Source of the DNA: Pleomorphomonas sp.
GTDB lineage: Bacteria > Pseudomonadota > Alphaproteobacteria > Rhizobiales > Pleomorphomonadaceae
NCBI GenBank assembly: GCA_030603685.1
Contig: JAUVXG010000014.1
Coordinates: 1-46,731, forward strand
DNA: 46,731 nt
Direction of reading: 5' to 3'
This document shows positions 26,520-34,743 of this stretch, in pieces; position 1 is the first letter of the stretch, and each line of letters opens with the position of its first letter. Position numbers and translations under genes: made by a program. The notes beneath the pieces are model-generated. The model was not told the origin of the DNA, did not search any database, and saw nothing but the letters and a program-made list of their open reading frames with translations.

Positions 26520-27050
26520 ATGTCCTTACAGATCATGCGCGTGGAGTCCGTCGTGGCGCGAATTCTGCTCGCGGTCATGGTCGGGCTCGTCTTCATGGCC
26601 GGCGTCATGCGCTGGTTCGGATATCCGCTCGTATGGTCGATGGACGTGGCGCAGCTGCTGTTCGTCTGGGCCTCGTTCATCGGCGCCGACATGGCGATGC
26701 GCAAGCGCGGCCTGATCGCCGTCGACCTGTTCGTGCGCTGGATACCGCCCCGCTACCGGGTCTATCTCGACATCGTCACGGGCGTGGTGATCCTCGTCTT
26801 CCTGCTGTCGCTCAGCTACCTCGGCTACAAGCTGGTGATGCTGAACCTCGAACGGCAGTTCGGCGACAGCGGCATCAGCTACGCCTATGTCACCGCCGCC
26901 GTTCCCATCGGCTGCCTGCTGCTGGCCATCACGCTCGCCGGCCAGCTCATCGAGGCGCTTCGGACCGCCACCGGCCGGCCCGTTCTCGTGTTCACGCCCA
27001 CCCGAACCAAGGAAGAGGCGCTGGCCGCCGCCGCGGAGAGCGAACTATGA
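26520..27050 (+). CDS. TRAP transporter small permease (DctQ type)
   Basis: A 176-residue inner-membrane protein with four predicted helices at about residues 14-34, 43-63, 83-106 and 122-144, the DctQ arrangement. The RKRGLIAVDLFVRWIPP segment after the second helix is the usual cytoplasmic loop motif (family R..G...V). Its stop overlaps the start of the large permease gene (ATGA at 27047-27050), so the two are translationally coupled. It sits 124 bases beyond the binding-protein gene, separated from it by the hairpin. Works with the large subunit as the membrane part of the sodium-driven importer. Confidence 0.92.
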   Translation: MSLQIMRVESVVARILLAVMVGLVFMAGVMRWFGYPLVWSMDVAQLLFVWASFIGADMAMRKRGLIAVDLFVRWIPPRYRVYLDIVTGVVILVFLLSLSYLGYKLVMLNLERQFGDSGISYAYVTAAVPIGCLLLAITLAGQLIEALRTATGRPVLVFTPTRTKEEALAAAAESEL

Positions 27051-28336
27051 CCGGCGAAATGCTGCTTCTTGTCGGCCTGTTCTTCGGCCTTCTGATCGTC
27101 GGCGCGCCGGTGGCCTTCGCCATCGGCATCTCCGGCTTCTCCTTCTTCGCCATATCCCAGGTTATGCCCGCGTCGATCGGCGTCCAGCAGGTGGCCTCGG
27201 CCTCGCAGAGCTTCCCGCTCCTGGCCGTGCCCTTCTTCGTGCTGGCCGGCCACATGATGAACAAGACCGGCATCACCTCGCGCCTCATCCGATGTTCGGA
27301 GGTGCTGGTGTCCTGGATGTCCGGCGGCATGGCGCAGGTGTGCATCGTGCTGTCGACGCTGATGGGCGGCGTCTCCGGCTCAGCCGTCGCCGACGCCGCC
27401 ATGGAGGCGCGCATCCTCGGCCCGGATCTGGTGCGCAACGGCTATTCCAAGGGCTTCACCGCCGCCACCATCGCCGTCGGTTCGCTGATCACCGCCACCA
27501 TTCCGCCAAGCCTCGGGCTGATCCTCTACGGCTTCGTCGGCAACGTCTCCATCGGCCGCCTGTTCCTGGCCGGCATCATTCCCGGCCTGATGATGATGAC
27601 CGGCCTGATGATAACGGTGTGGTTCGTCTCGCGCCGCCGGGGCTACCGGTCGGCGACCGTCAATCGTCCCAGCTGGAGGGCCGTCGGCGGCGCGGTGTGG
27701 CATGCCAAGTGGGCGCTGCTGTTCCCGGTGGCGCTGCTCGTCTCCATCCGCAGCGGCGTGTTCACGCCGTCCGAGGTCGGCGCCTTCGCCGTCGTCTACG
27801 CGGTGGTGGTCGGCGTGCTGCTCCATCGCGAGCTGACGTGGCAGGGCGCCATGGAGGCGCTGCTGCACGGGGTGATCGACAACGGCCTGATCGTGCTGAT
27901 CATCATGTTCTCGGGTATGGTGGGCTACGCGATCATCTTCGATCAGGCGCCGCAGGCCATCGCCCAGGGCATGCTGAGCCTGACGCAGAACCCGACGGTG
28001 ATCCTGCTGCTGATCGTCGTCTTCCTGCTGATCGCCGGCTGCTTCATCGAAGCGACGGTGCTGGTGCTGCTCCTGACGCCAATCTTCCTGCCGATCGTGC
28101 TGCAGCTGGGCGTCGACCCGGTGCATTTCGGCATCGTCATGATGACCATGGTCACCTTCGGCGGGATGACGCCGCCGGTCGGCGTCGCCATGTTCACGGT
28201 CTGCGGCCTGCTCGATTGTTCGATCGACGAGTATCTCGTCGAGGCGCTGCCGCACATCGCGACGATCCTGTTCCTCGTCGCGCTGTTGATCCTGTTCCCG
28301 CAGATCTCGCTGTTTCTCCCAAATCTTCTCATGTGA
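27047..28336 (+). CDS. TRAP transporter large permease (DctM type)
   Basis: A 429-residue inner-membrane protein with about 12 helices; it forms the solute and sodium pathway of the TRAP importer. It starts at ATG 27047, overlapping the dctQ stop; the longer open frame beginning near 26633 lies over dctQ and is rejected. Family motifs include FFVLAGHMMNKTGIT, GGVSGSAVADAAMEARIL, the IPPSLGLILYGFVGNVSIG loop, and TFGGMTPPVGVAMFTVCGL near the C terminus. A strong intrinsic terminator follows, closing the TRAP operon. Substrate inferred to be a hexuronate from gene context. Confidence 0.94.
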   Translation: MTGEMLLLVGLFFGLLIVGAPVAFAIGISGFSFFAISQVMPASIGVQQVASASQSFPLLAVPFFVLAGHMMNKTGITSRLIRCSEVLVSWMSGGMAQVCIVLSTLMGGVSGSAVADAAMEARILGPDLVRNGYSKGFTAATIAVGSLITATIPPSLGLILYGFVGNVSIGRLFLAGIIPGLMMMTGLMITVWFVSRRRGYRSATVNRPSWRAVGGAVWHAKWALLFPVALLVSIRSGVFTPSEVGAFAVVYAVVVGVLLHRELTWQGAMEALLHGVIDNGLIVLIIMFSGMVGYAIIFDQAPQAIAQGMLSLTQNPTVILLLIVVFLLIAGCFIEATVLVLLLTPIFLPIVLQLGVDPVHFGIVMMTMVTFGGMTPPVGVAMFTVCGLLDCSIDEYLVEALPHIATILFLVALLILFPQISLFLPNLLM

Positions 28337-28358
28337 TCAGGGACATGCAGCTTTCTGC

Positions 28359-28392
28359 AAGCCGGTTGGCGTCACCGCCAGCCGGCTTTTTT
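28359..28392 (+). terminator. Strong intrinsic terminator of the TRAP operon
   Basis: A 13-bp stem (AAGCCGGTTGGCG / CGCCAGCCGGCTT, one G-U pair) with a TCAC loop, followed by six T residues. It stands between the convergent dctM and antiporter genes and has no T-run on the other side, so it acts on the plus strand. Confidence 0.9.
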
Positions 28393-28403
28393 CTTGCTTG
28401 GGG

Positions 28404-29882
28404 TCAGGCGAAGAACAGCCAGGTCATCAGGAGGAACAGCGGCGCCAGGATGCCGAAGGACCAGGCGAGGTAGCCGAAGAAGGAGGGCATCTTGACGCCC
28501 GCGCCCTCGGCGATCGACTTGACCATGAAGTTGGGCGCGTTGCCGATGTAGCTGTTGGCGCCCATGAACACGGCGCCGGCCGAGATCGCCACCAGCGTCG
28601 TCGACATCTCGCCCATCAGGTGCTGCGGGTCGCCGCCGGCCAGGTTGAAGAAGACCAGATAGGTCGGCGCGTTGTCGAGGAAGGACGACAGGAGGCCGGT
28701 CGCCCAGAAATACATGGCGTTGACCGGCGAGCCGTCGGCGGCGGTGACGAGGCTGACCAGCGGCGCGAAGGCGCCCTCATGGGCGGCGCGCAGCATGGCC
28801 AGCACCGGGATGATCGTCACGAAGATGCCGGCGAACAGCTTGGCGACTTCCAGGATCGGCCCCCATTCGAAGCCGTTGCGGACGCGCAGCGCCTTCGGCG
28901 TCAGCCAGAGCGAGGCGGCGGCGGCGGCGATCAGGATCAGGTCGCGGGAGAGGTTCTGCAGCTCGACCTCGACGCCGAACACATGGAAGCCGACGCCCGG
29001 CTTCCACGAACCGGACAGCAGCACGGCGCCGACCACCACCGCCAAAAGCGCGATGTTCAGCCGGCCTTGGACACCGACGCGGCCGGTGTCGGGCGTCGGG
29101 TCGAACTTGCCGCGGAAGTCGTCGTCGTTGTGATAGAGGCGGTAGTCGATGGCGAAGAACAGGCCGAGCAGGATGACGGCGGCGAAGACGGTCTCCTTCA
29201 GCATGTTGAGCGTCGTCCAGAAGAAGCCGACGCCCCTGAGGTAGCCGAGGAAGAGCGGCGGATCGCCCAGCGGGGTCAGCGAGCCGCCGATGTTCGACAC
29301 CAGGAAGATGAAGAAGATGACGACGTGCACGTTGTGCCGCCGGCCGTCGTTGGCCCGCAGCAGCGGCCGGATCATCACCATGGAAGCGCCGGTGGTGCCG
29401 ACCACCGAGGCGAGCAGCGTGCCGATGGCGAGCAGCGACAGGTTGGTCTTCGGCGAGCCGTGCAGGTTGCCGGTGACCAGGATGCCGCCGGCGATGGTGA
29501 AGAGCGCCCCGAGCAGGATGACGAAGGGCAGGTAGTCGAGCAGCACCGTCTCGGCCAGCGGCTCGACGACCGCTTCGCCGTGGAGAAGCGTGAAGGGGGC
29601 GATGAAGGCCAGCGCCCAGGCGGCGGCGATCTTGCCGAAATGGTGGTGCCAGACATGCGGCGCGAGCAGCGGGAACAGCGCGATCGACAAGAGGATGCCG
29701 ATGAAGGGCACGGCCCAGATCACCCCGAGCGCCGCGCCGTCGAGGCCGTGGCCGCCGGTGGAGGCGAAAGCGGGGGAGGCGAGGAGGAGGAGGGAGGCCG
29801 GCAGCAGGGCCGGAATGATTTTGGATGCACGCCCAAGCGCAACGCGGAACACTCGAAAGCTCGTCAAAAGAACCGTCCTCAC
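28404..29882 (-). CDS. NhaD/ArsB-superfamily sodium:proton antiporter-like transporter
   Basis: A hydrophobic ~490-residue inner-membrane transporter of the ion transporter superfamily, with about 12 helices and a signal-like N terminus (ALLPASLLLLASPAFAS) that may be cleaved. Conserved segments include SNIGGSLTPLGDPPLFLGYL, a metal- or sodium-site motif of this family, and SSFLDNAPTYLVFFNLAGG with the acidic residue in a discontinuous helix. Proteins of this type in proteobacteria are annotated as Na+/H+ antiporters. The start is uncertain because no ATG lies near the N terminus: GTG 29882 is used here, TTG 29927 and GTG 29852 are alternatives, and none has a good ribosome binding site. Confidence 0.85.
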   Translation of the reverse strand: MRTVLLTSFRVFRVALGRASKIIPALLPASLLLLASPAFASTGGHGLDGAALGVIWAVPFIGILLSIALFPLLAPHVWHHHFGKIAAAWALAFIAPFTLLHGEAVVEPLAETVLLDYLPFVILLGALFTIAGGILVTGNLHGSPKTNLSLLAIGTLLASVVGTTGASMVMIRPLLRANDGRRHNVHVVIFFIFLVSNIGGSLTPLGDPPLFLGYLRGVGFFWTTLNMLKETVFAAVILLGLFFAIDYRLYHNDDDFRGKFDPTPDTGRVGVQGRLNIALLAVVVGAVLLSGSWKPGVGFHVFGVEVELQNLSRDLILIAAAAASLWLTPKALRVRNGFEWGPILEVAKLFAGIFVTIIPVLAMLRAAHEGAFAPLVSLVTAADGSPVNAMYFWATGLLSSFLDNAPTYLVFFNLAGGDPQHLMGEMSTTLVAISAGAVFMGANSYIGNAPNFMVKSIAEGAGVKMPSFFGYLAWSFGILAPLFLLMTWLFFA

Positions 29883-30054
29883 ACCACTGTTAAAAACCAC
29901 GACCGTGGTCGACCAAACCACCTTCAAGCGCGTCTCGCAATCTCGCGGTGGTCAGCAATCGCACGGAAGCGGAGAGAGCATCAAGGCCGCATGGCCCTAC
30001 CGAAGGATGTGGATCCTTCAGGAGCCGAGTCTCCCACATTTGGATCGGCTGGCT

Positions 30055-30123
30055 TGTGTGCATCAAAATTTTTATTGCTGCACATTTGTTTTGTGTGCAT
30101 CAAAATCATAATTGATGCACACA
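30055..30123. promoter_or_regulatory. Two tandem 32-bp dyads before the nucleotidyltransferase gene
   Basis: The right copy (30092-30123) has perfect 12-base arms TGTGTGCATCAA and TTGATGCACACA with an 8-base AT centre. The left copy (30055-30086) has the identical left arm and centre length but three mismatches in its right arm. The copies are offset by 37 bp. A -10-like CATAAT (30107-30112) lies in the right copy's centre, so a bound protein would block the promoter. The right copy ends 10 bases before the ATG. Confidence 0.75.
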
Positions 30124-30133
30124 GAGGTATTCG

Positions 30134-31150
30134 ATGGCCGTTGTCTCCCATTCCCGCGCCGCCCAAGTTGCCTATCAGGATTTGCTGCGGCTTCATCTCG
30201 ATGAGTTCGCTTCGGAGTTGATCGGCAGCATCGAAGAGCGGTCGCGCAATGGACGGATCTACCTTTACGACAAGTTCCGGATCGGCTCCGAGATGAAGAG
30301 CCGATACCTCGGGGAGGGGACGCCCGAGTTGCGCGCGCGTCTGAGCCGTGCCGTCGAGCTGAGGGCCGAGCGCGACGAGCGCCGCAAGACAATGGCGCGG
30401 CTGGTCCGCGTGTTGCGCGCCGAAGGTTTCATGGCTACCGACCGCGACACCGGTTCTCTGCTGCTGGCTTTTGCCCGCGCCGGGGTCTTCCAGCAGGGCG
30501 CTACGCTTGTGGGCACTGCCGCCTATGCCCTCCTGCAAGGTGATCTGGGGGGCTTTGATTCCGAAGAGCTGGCGCAAACCGGCGATATCGATTCTGCGAG
30601 TTTCGAACAGCTTTCGGTCGCGCTGGGCGATCAGGTCGAAGAGAATCCGGGCGACATCTTGCAGGCGCTGAAGTTCGACCCGGTGCCGGGGGTATCGGAT
30701 CGGCAGGTGTGGAAATGGCGGCAAAGTCGTGGCGCTTCGATGGTCGAGTTTCTGACGCCGGCCTTTGGTGACGAGAGGGTCAAGCCGCTGCCGGCGCTGG
30801 GCGTGAGTGCGCAGGCCCTCAACTATCTGAATTTTCTGATCGCCGAGCCCATCCCCGCGGTCGCGCTCTATCGATCGGGTGTGCTGGTACGGATCCCGAG
30901 ACCCGAGCGCTTTGCGATCCACAAACTGATCGTCGCCGACCGCCGCCAGGGCGGCCCCGATCAAGCCAAATCCCGCAAGGACCGTGGTCAGGCGGCGTTC
31001 CTGATCGACGTGCTGGCTGAAGATCGGCCCGACGATCTGCGCGAAGCCTATGAAGACGCGCTTTCGCGCGGCCCGCGTTGGCGCGAGCGGCTGGAGGCAA
31101 GCCTTGCGCGCATGCCGGGGACCGCCGAGATCCTTCGCAGTCTGAGGTAA
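30134..31150 (+). CDS. GSU2403-family nucleotidyltransferase-fold protein
   Basis: A 338-residue cytoplasmic protein I match to the GSU2403 family of nucleotidyltransferase-fold proteins, related in fold to AbiEii-type toxins. The N-terminal half is helical and charged (RYLGEGTPELRARLSRAVELR is a family segment). The fold begins at AGVFQQGATLVGTAAYALLQGDLG with the acidic strand ELAQTGDIDSASF as likely catalytic site. PERFAIHKLIVADRR in the C-terminal part is also typical. Start ATG 30134 follows AGAGGT. It is a single gene with no obvious antitoxin beside it and with less GC bias than its neighbours, suggesting transfer. Activity and target unknown; a defence or toxin role is an inference. 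Confidence 0.8.
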   Translation: MAVVSHSRAAQVAYQDLLRLHLDEFASELIGSIEERSRNGRIYLYDKFRIGSEMKSRYLGEGTPELRARLSRAVELRAERDERRKTMARLVRVLRAEGFMATDRDTGSLLLAFARAGVFQQGATLVGTAAYALLQGDLGGFDSEELAQTGDIDSASFEQLSVALGDQVEENPGDILQALKFDPVPGVSDRQVWKWRQSRGASMVEFLTPAFGDERVKPLPALGVSAQALNYLNFLIAEPIPAVALYRSGVLVRIPRPERFAIHKLIVADRRQGGPDQAKSRKDRGQAAFLIDVLAEDRPDDLREAYEDALSRGPRWRERLEASLARMPGTAEILRSLR

Positions 31151-31300
31151 TGGTGCCTCTCACGTCTCGAACCCGCCATGCTGGCATCTGGTTGCTGAAA
31201 AGGCGCCAAACATCAGCCTAAAAAATAGGCATCTGCTGCATTGAGTAAAAACCAGCCACTGCCGCTTGCCTTTGCCCTCTCGCTCGGGCATCCCTAGGGC
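31151..31300. other. Intergenic region before nasT
   Basis: About 150 bases holding a small inverted repeat GCCTA-AAAAA-TAGGC (31216-31230). No SD precedes the nasT ATG. The promoter for nasT is not evident. Confidence 0.3.
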
Positions 31301-31888
31301 ATGAGCCACTTCGACCTCGCCATTCTGGTGATCGACGAAAACGCCGTCCGCGCGGCCATCATCGAGGATGGGCTGCGGGAGGCGGGGCATGTCCACGTCA
31401 CCGTCGTCCACACGGTGAACGGCATTGCCCGCGTCATCGAGGCGACCCGGCCGGACGTGATCATCATCGACATCGAGAATCCCAACCGCGACATGATGGA
31501 GCACCTGTTCCAGCTGACGCGGTCGGTCAGCCGGCCCATCGCCATGTTCGTCGACCGCTCGGACTCGGCGTCGATCGAGGCGGCGGTGGAGGCGGGCGTG
31601 TCGGCCTATACCGTCGATGGCCTCAAGAAGGAGCGGGTGAAGCCCATCCTCGACATGGCGGTGATCCGCTTCAACGCCTTCAGCCGCCTGCAGCGGGAGC
31701 TGGCCGACGCCAAGTCGGCGCTCGAGGACCGCAAGGTGATCGAACGGGCCAAGGGCATCCTGATGAAGCTCAGGAACCTCAACGAGGAGGAAGCCTACGC
31801 GCTGATGCGCCAGACGGCGATGAACGAGAAGAAGAAGATGGCCGAGATCGCCCAGTCCGTTGTGACGGCGGCCGGTCTACTCATGTGA
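31301..31888 (+). CDS. nasT: ANTAR-domain antitermination regulator NasT
   Basis: A 195-residue protein with an N-terminal receiver-like domain (IDENAVRAAIIEDGL; acidic IIIDIEN with D57) and a C-terminal ANTAR RNA-binding domain (about residues 135-190), including DRKVIERAKGILMK, EEEAYALMRQ and the closing EIAQSV. NasT proteins bind twin hexaloop hairpins in nas leader RNAs and prevent termination; NasS holds NasT inactive when nitrate is absent. The nasS gene overlaps its end, and a candidate leader with such a hairpin lies before nrtA. Despite the receiver, control is by NasS binding and not by a kinase. Confidence 0.93.
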   Translation: MSHFDLAILVIDENAVRAAIIEDGLREAGHVHVTVVHTVNGIARVIEATRPDVIIIDIENPNRDMMEHLFQLTRSVSRPIAMFVDRSDSASIEAAVEAGVSAYTVDGLKKERVKPILDMAVIRFNAFSRLQRELADAKSALEDRKVIERAKGILMKLRNLNEEEAYALMRQTAMNEKKKMAEIAQSVVTAAGLLM

Positions 31889-31902
31889 TTGGAACCAAGG
31901 CG

Positions 31903-33132
31903 ATGAGCACGATCGACCATTCCGATATCGCCGCGCCGGCCGTCACCTCCGGCCCCGAGCAGACGCACCTCCGCGCCGGCTTCATTCCGCTGGTCGATGC
32001 CGCCGTGCTGATCGCCGCCGCCGAGCTGGGGTTTGCCGCCCGCGAGGGGCTGACGCTCGATCTCGTCCGCGACGTGTCGTGGGCCAACATCCGCGACCGT
32101 CTGGCCTTCCGGCAGTTCGACGTGGCGCACATGCTGTCGCCGATGCCGATCGCCGCCATGCTGGAACTCGGCTCCAACCCGTCGCCGACCATCGCGCCCT
32201 TCGCGCTGGGGCGCGGCGGCAACGCCATCACCTTGTCGGTGCGTCTGTTCGAGGCGATGCAGGCGCTGACCGGCCTTGCCGACGACGCGTCGGCGCTCGA
32301 TTGCGCCAAGGCGCTGTCGCGGGTGATCGCTGCCCGCGAGCGAGACGGCGAGCGGCCGCTGACGCTCGGCATGACCTATCCCTATTCCTCCCATAACTAC
32401 GAGCTGCGCTACTGGCTGGCGGCCGGCGGCATCGATCCGGACCGCGGCGTGCGGCTTCAGGTGGTGCCGCCGCCGATGACGTCGGATGCGCTGTCGGCCG
32501 GGGCGATCGACGGCTTTTGCGTCGGTGCGCCCTGGAACATGATCGCCTCGGAAAAGGGTGTCGGCCGCATCGTCGCCACCAAGCACGACATCTGGGCGTC
32601 GTCGCCGGAAAAGGTACTGGGCATGCGCCCCGACTGGGCGGACCGCAATCGCGACAGCGTCCTGCGCCTCATCCGGGTGCTCGACCTTGCCGCCCGCTGG
32701 TGCGACGACCCGGCCAACCGCGGCGCGCTGGCCGACATCCTGGCGCAGGCCGCCTATGTCGGTGCACCGGCCGAGATCATCCGCCACGTGCTGGCCGGCC
32801 AGTTCGCGCTCGACGCCAAGGGCAACCGGCGCGCGGTGCCCAACTACTTCGTGTTCCACGGGGCAGAGGCCAACTGCCCGTCGAGGGCGCAGGCGCTCTG
32901 GGTCTACAGCCAGATGGTTCGCTGGGGGCAGGTCGACTATTCGTCCGAGGCCGCCGCCATGGCCGCCTCGGCCTTCCGTTCCGATCTCTACGCGGCGGCG
33001 CTGGGACTCTCCGAAAGGCCGCGCGAGGAAGCCGTCGCCGATCCCTTCATCGACGGCCGCAGCTTCGATCCGGCCGATCTCGAAGCCTATGTCCAGAGCT
33101 TCGGAGCGCCCAATCAGGGGGCAACTGCCTAG
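31903..33132 (+). CDS. nasS: Nitrate/nitrite sensor protein NasS (NrtA-like)
   Basis: A 409-residue protein related to the nitrate-binding protein NrtA but without any export signal, as expected for the cytoplasmic sensor NasS. It shares with the NrtA gene downstream the segments AGFIPLVDAAVLIAA, LRYWLAAGGIDPDRGV, VVPPPM, FCVGAPWN and a shared ligand-site context. The start at ATG 31903 follows AAGGCG; GTG 31885, overlapping the nasT stop, is also in frame. Without nitrate NasS sequesters NasT; with nitrate it lets it go. The gene ends about 110 bases before the sigma-54 promoter of the structural genes. Confidence 0.92.
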   Translation: MSTIDHSDIAAPAVTSGPEQTHLRAGFIPLVDAAVLIAAAELGFAAREGLTLDLVRDVSWANIRDRLAFRQFDVAHMLSPMPIAAMLELGSNPSPTIAPFALGRGGNAITLSVRLFEAMQALTGLADDASALDCAKALSRVIAARERDGERPLTLGMTYPYSSHNYELRYWLAAGGIDPDRGVRLQVVPPPMTSDALSAGAIDGFCVGAPWNMIASEKGVGRIVATKHDIWASSPEKVLGMRPDWADRNRDSVLRLIRVLDLAARWCDDPANRGALADILAQAAYVGAPAEIIRHVLAGQFALDAKGNRRAVPNYFVFHGAEANCPSRAQALWVYSQMVRWGQVDYSSEAAAMAASAFRSDLYAAALGLSERPREEAVADPFIDGRSFDPADLEAYVQSFGAPNQGATA

Positions 33133-33242
33133 GCCTGCGCCGCCCATTTAAGCAGAAGGTCGTATGGCGCGGAAATAGGCGAGGGCACCTTCAGACGCCG
33201 AAACGCCTTTGAAAACAAGAACCATTCCAACGTAGACGAAAG

Positions 33243-33258
33243 TGGCACGGCCGTTGCT
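33243..33258 (+). promoter_or_regulatory. Sigma-54 promoter of the nitrate assimilation operon
   Basis: TGGCACGGCCGTTGCT matches the -24/-12 consensus, with GG (33244-33245) and GC (33256-33257) separated by exactly 10 bases. Transcription should start near 33268-33270. It implies control by an NtrC-type activator, though I could not identify a convincing NtrC site in the 110 bases upstream. Confidence 0.85.
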
Positions 33259-33267
33259 TTTCTAGAA

Positions 33268-33399
33268 CTGCCTCGGTCAACGGCGACCTGAAGGCAGGTG
33301 GGCGCTCTGTAGCGCACAACATCCATCCGACATCGACGTCGCAAGCTCCTGCTGGCGGGATCCTCCCATCCCCTTCGGCTCGGCTTCGCGGCGTTTTTT
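33268..33399 (+). ncRNA. Predicted nas leader RNA: ANTAR-type hairpins and terminator
   Basis: Directly after the predicted start site, 33268-33297 folds into a hairpin with CTGCCT/AGGCAG outer and GGTC/GACC inner stems and a six-base loop AACGGC, with A at position 1 and G at position 4, the ANTAR-target signature. A second small hairpin GCGC-TCTGTA-GCGC (33302-33315) also has a six-base loop with G at position 4 but U at position 1. Further on, CGTCGCAAGC (33337-33346) pairs with GCTTCGCGGCG (33383-33393), one base bulged, directly before six Ts (33394-33399), a plausible terminator with a long, partly folded loop. NasT binding would permit readthrough into nrtA. Confidence 0.65.
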
Positions 33400-33432
33400 G
33401 TTGTTCAGGCTCCGCCAATTCGAGGGCATTCC

Positions 33433-34716
33433 ATGACCGATATCTCCCGGCGCTCCATCCTGAAGACCTCCGCCACGGTGGCGCTGCTCGGCGCCGTCCG
33501 TACCGCCTTTCCATCCGGCGCCTTCGCCGCCACGGCCGGGCCGGAAGTGACCGGCGTCAAGCTCGGCTATATCGCGCTGACCGACGCGGCGCCGCTGATC
33601 GTCGCCAAGGAGAAGGGGCTGTTCGCCAAATACGGCCTGCCCGATGTCGAGGTATCCAAGCAGGCGTCCTGGGGCGCCACGCGCGACAATCTGGTGCTCG
33701 GCGGTGCCTCGAACGGCATCGACGGCGCCCACATCCTGACGCCGATGCCCTACCTGATCTCGGCCGGCGCGGTGACGCAGAACAACATACCGGTGCCGAT
33801 GTCGATCATCGCCCGGCTCAACCTCGACAGCCAGGGCATCTCGGCGGCCAAGGAATACGCCGCCACCGGTGTCGGCCTCGATGCCGGCAAGCTCAAGGAG
33901 GCCTTCGCGGCCAAGAAGGCGGCCGGCGGCGAGGTGAAGGTGGCGATGACCTTCCCCGGCGGCACCCACGACCTCTGGCTCCGCTACTGGCTGGCGGCCG
34001 GCGGCATCGATCCCGACAAGGACGTTTCCACCATCGTGGTGCCGCCGCCGCAGATGGTCGCCAACATGAAGGTCGGCAACATGGACGCCTTCTGCGTCGG
34101 CGAGCCGTGGAACGAGCAACTGGTCAACCAGGGCATCGGCTTCACCGCCTGCACCACCGGCGAGCTTTGGAAGGGGCACCCGGAAAAGGCGCTGGGGATG
34201 CGCACCGACTGGGTCGAGGCCAATCCGAATGCCACCAAGGCGCTCTTGATGGCGGTGATGGAGGCCCAGCAGTGGGCCGACAGCATGGACAACAAGGAGG
34301 AGATGGCGGCGATCCTCGGCAAGCGGCAGTGGTTCAACGTGCCGCCGAAGGACGTGCTCGGCCGCCTCAAGGGTAACATCAACTACGGCAACGGCCGCGT
34401 GGAGGAGAACACCGGCCTCGAGATGAAGTTCTGGAAGGACCACGCCTCCTATCCCTTCAAGAGCCACGACGCCTGGTTCCTCACCGAGAACGTCCGCTGG
34501 GGCTACATGCCGGCCGATACCGATATCACGGCGCTGGTCGACAAGGTCAACCGCGAGGATCTCTGGCGCGAGGCGGCCAAGGAACTGGGCGTCGCCGCCG
34601 CCGACATACCTCAGAGCACCTCGCGCGGCGTCGAAACCTTCTTCGACGGCAAGGTCTTCGACCCGGAAAACCCGCAAACCTATCTCGCGAGCCTTGCCAT
34701 CAAGGCGCTTGCCTGA
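33433..34716 (+). CDS. nrtA: Nitrate ABC transporter substrate-binding protein (Tat-exported)
   Basis: A 427-residue periplasmic nitrate/nitrite receptor. The N terminus MTDISRRSILKTSATVALLG carries a twin-arginine signal, with cleavage after FPSGAFAA. The body shows LGYIALTDAAPLIVAKEKGLF, the conserved LRYWLAAGGIDPDKDV, IVVPPPQMVANM, and DAFCVGEPWN of the NrtA/CmpA family. It is the first gene behind the sigma-54 promoter and leader, followed by permease and ATPase genes 27 and 13 bases apart. Its similarity to the NasS gene upstream shows one ancestral binding protein serving both transport and sensing. Confidence 0.95.
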   Translation: MTDISRRSILKTSATVALLGAVRTAFPSGAFAATAGPEVTGVKLGYIALTDAAPLIVAKEKGLFAKYGLPDVEVSKQASWGATRDNLVLGGASNGIDGAHILTPMPYLISAGAVTQNNIPVPMSIIARLNLDSQGISAAKEYAATGVGLDAGKLKEAFAAKKAAGGEVKVAMTFPGGTHDLWLRYWLAAGGIDPDKDVSTIVVPPPQMVANMKVGNMDAFCVGEPWNEQLVNQGIGFTACTTGELWKGHPEKALGMRTDWVEANPNATKALLMAVMEAQQWADSMDNKEEMAAILGKRQWFNVPPKDVLGRLKGNINYGNGRVEENTGLEMKFWKDHASYPFKSHDAWFLTENVRWGYMPADTDITALVDKVNREDLWREAAKELGVAAADIPQSTSRGVETFFDGKVFDPENPQTYLASLAIKALA

Positions 34717-34743
34717 GCCTTCCAACCCATCGGAGACAGCCCC

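Noticed and set aside
31182-31195. Sigma-54-like TGGCAT...TTGC upstream of nasT
   Set aside because: GG and GC are separated by 9, not 10, bases, and the -24 element is imperfect.
33133-33242. NtrC enhancer sites upstream of the sigma-54 promoter
   Set aside because: Candidates such as TGC...GCA near 33136 have the wrong spacing; none fits TGC-N11-GCA well.
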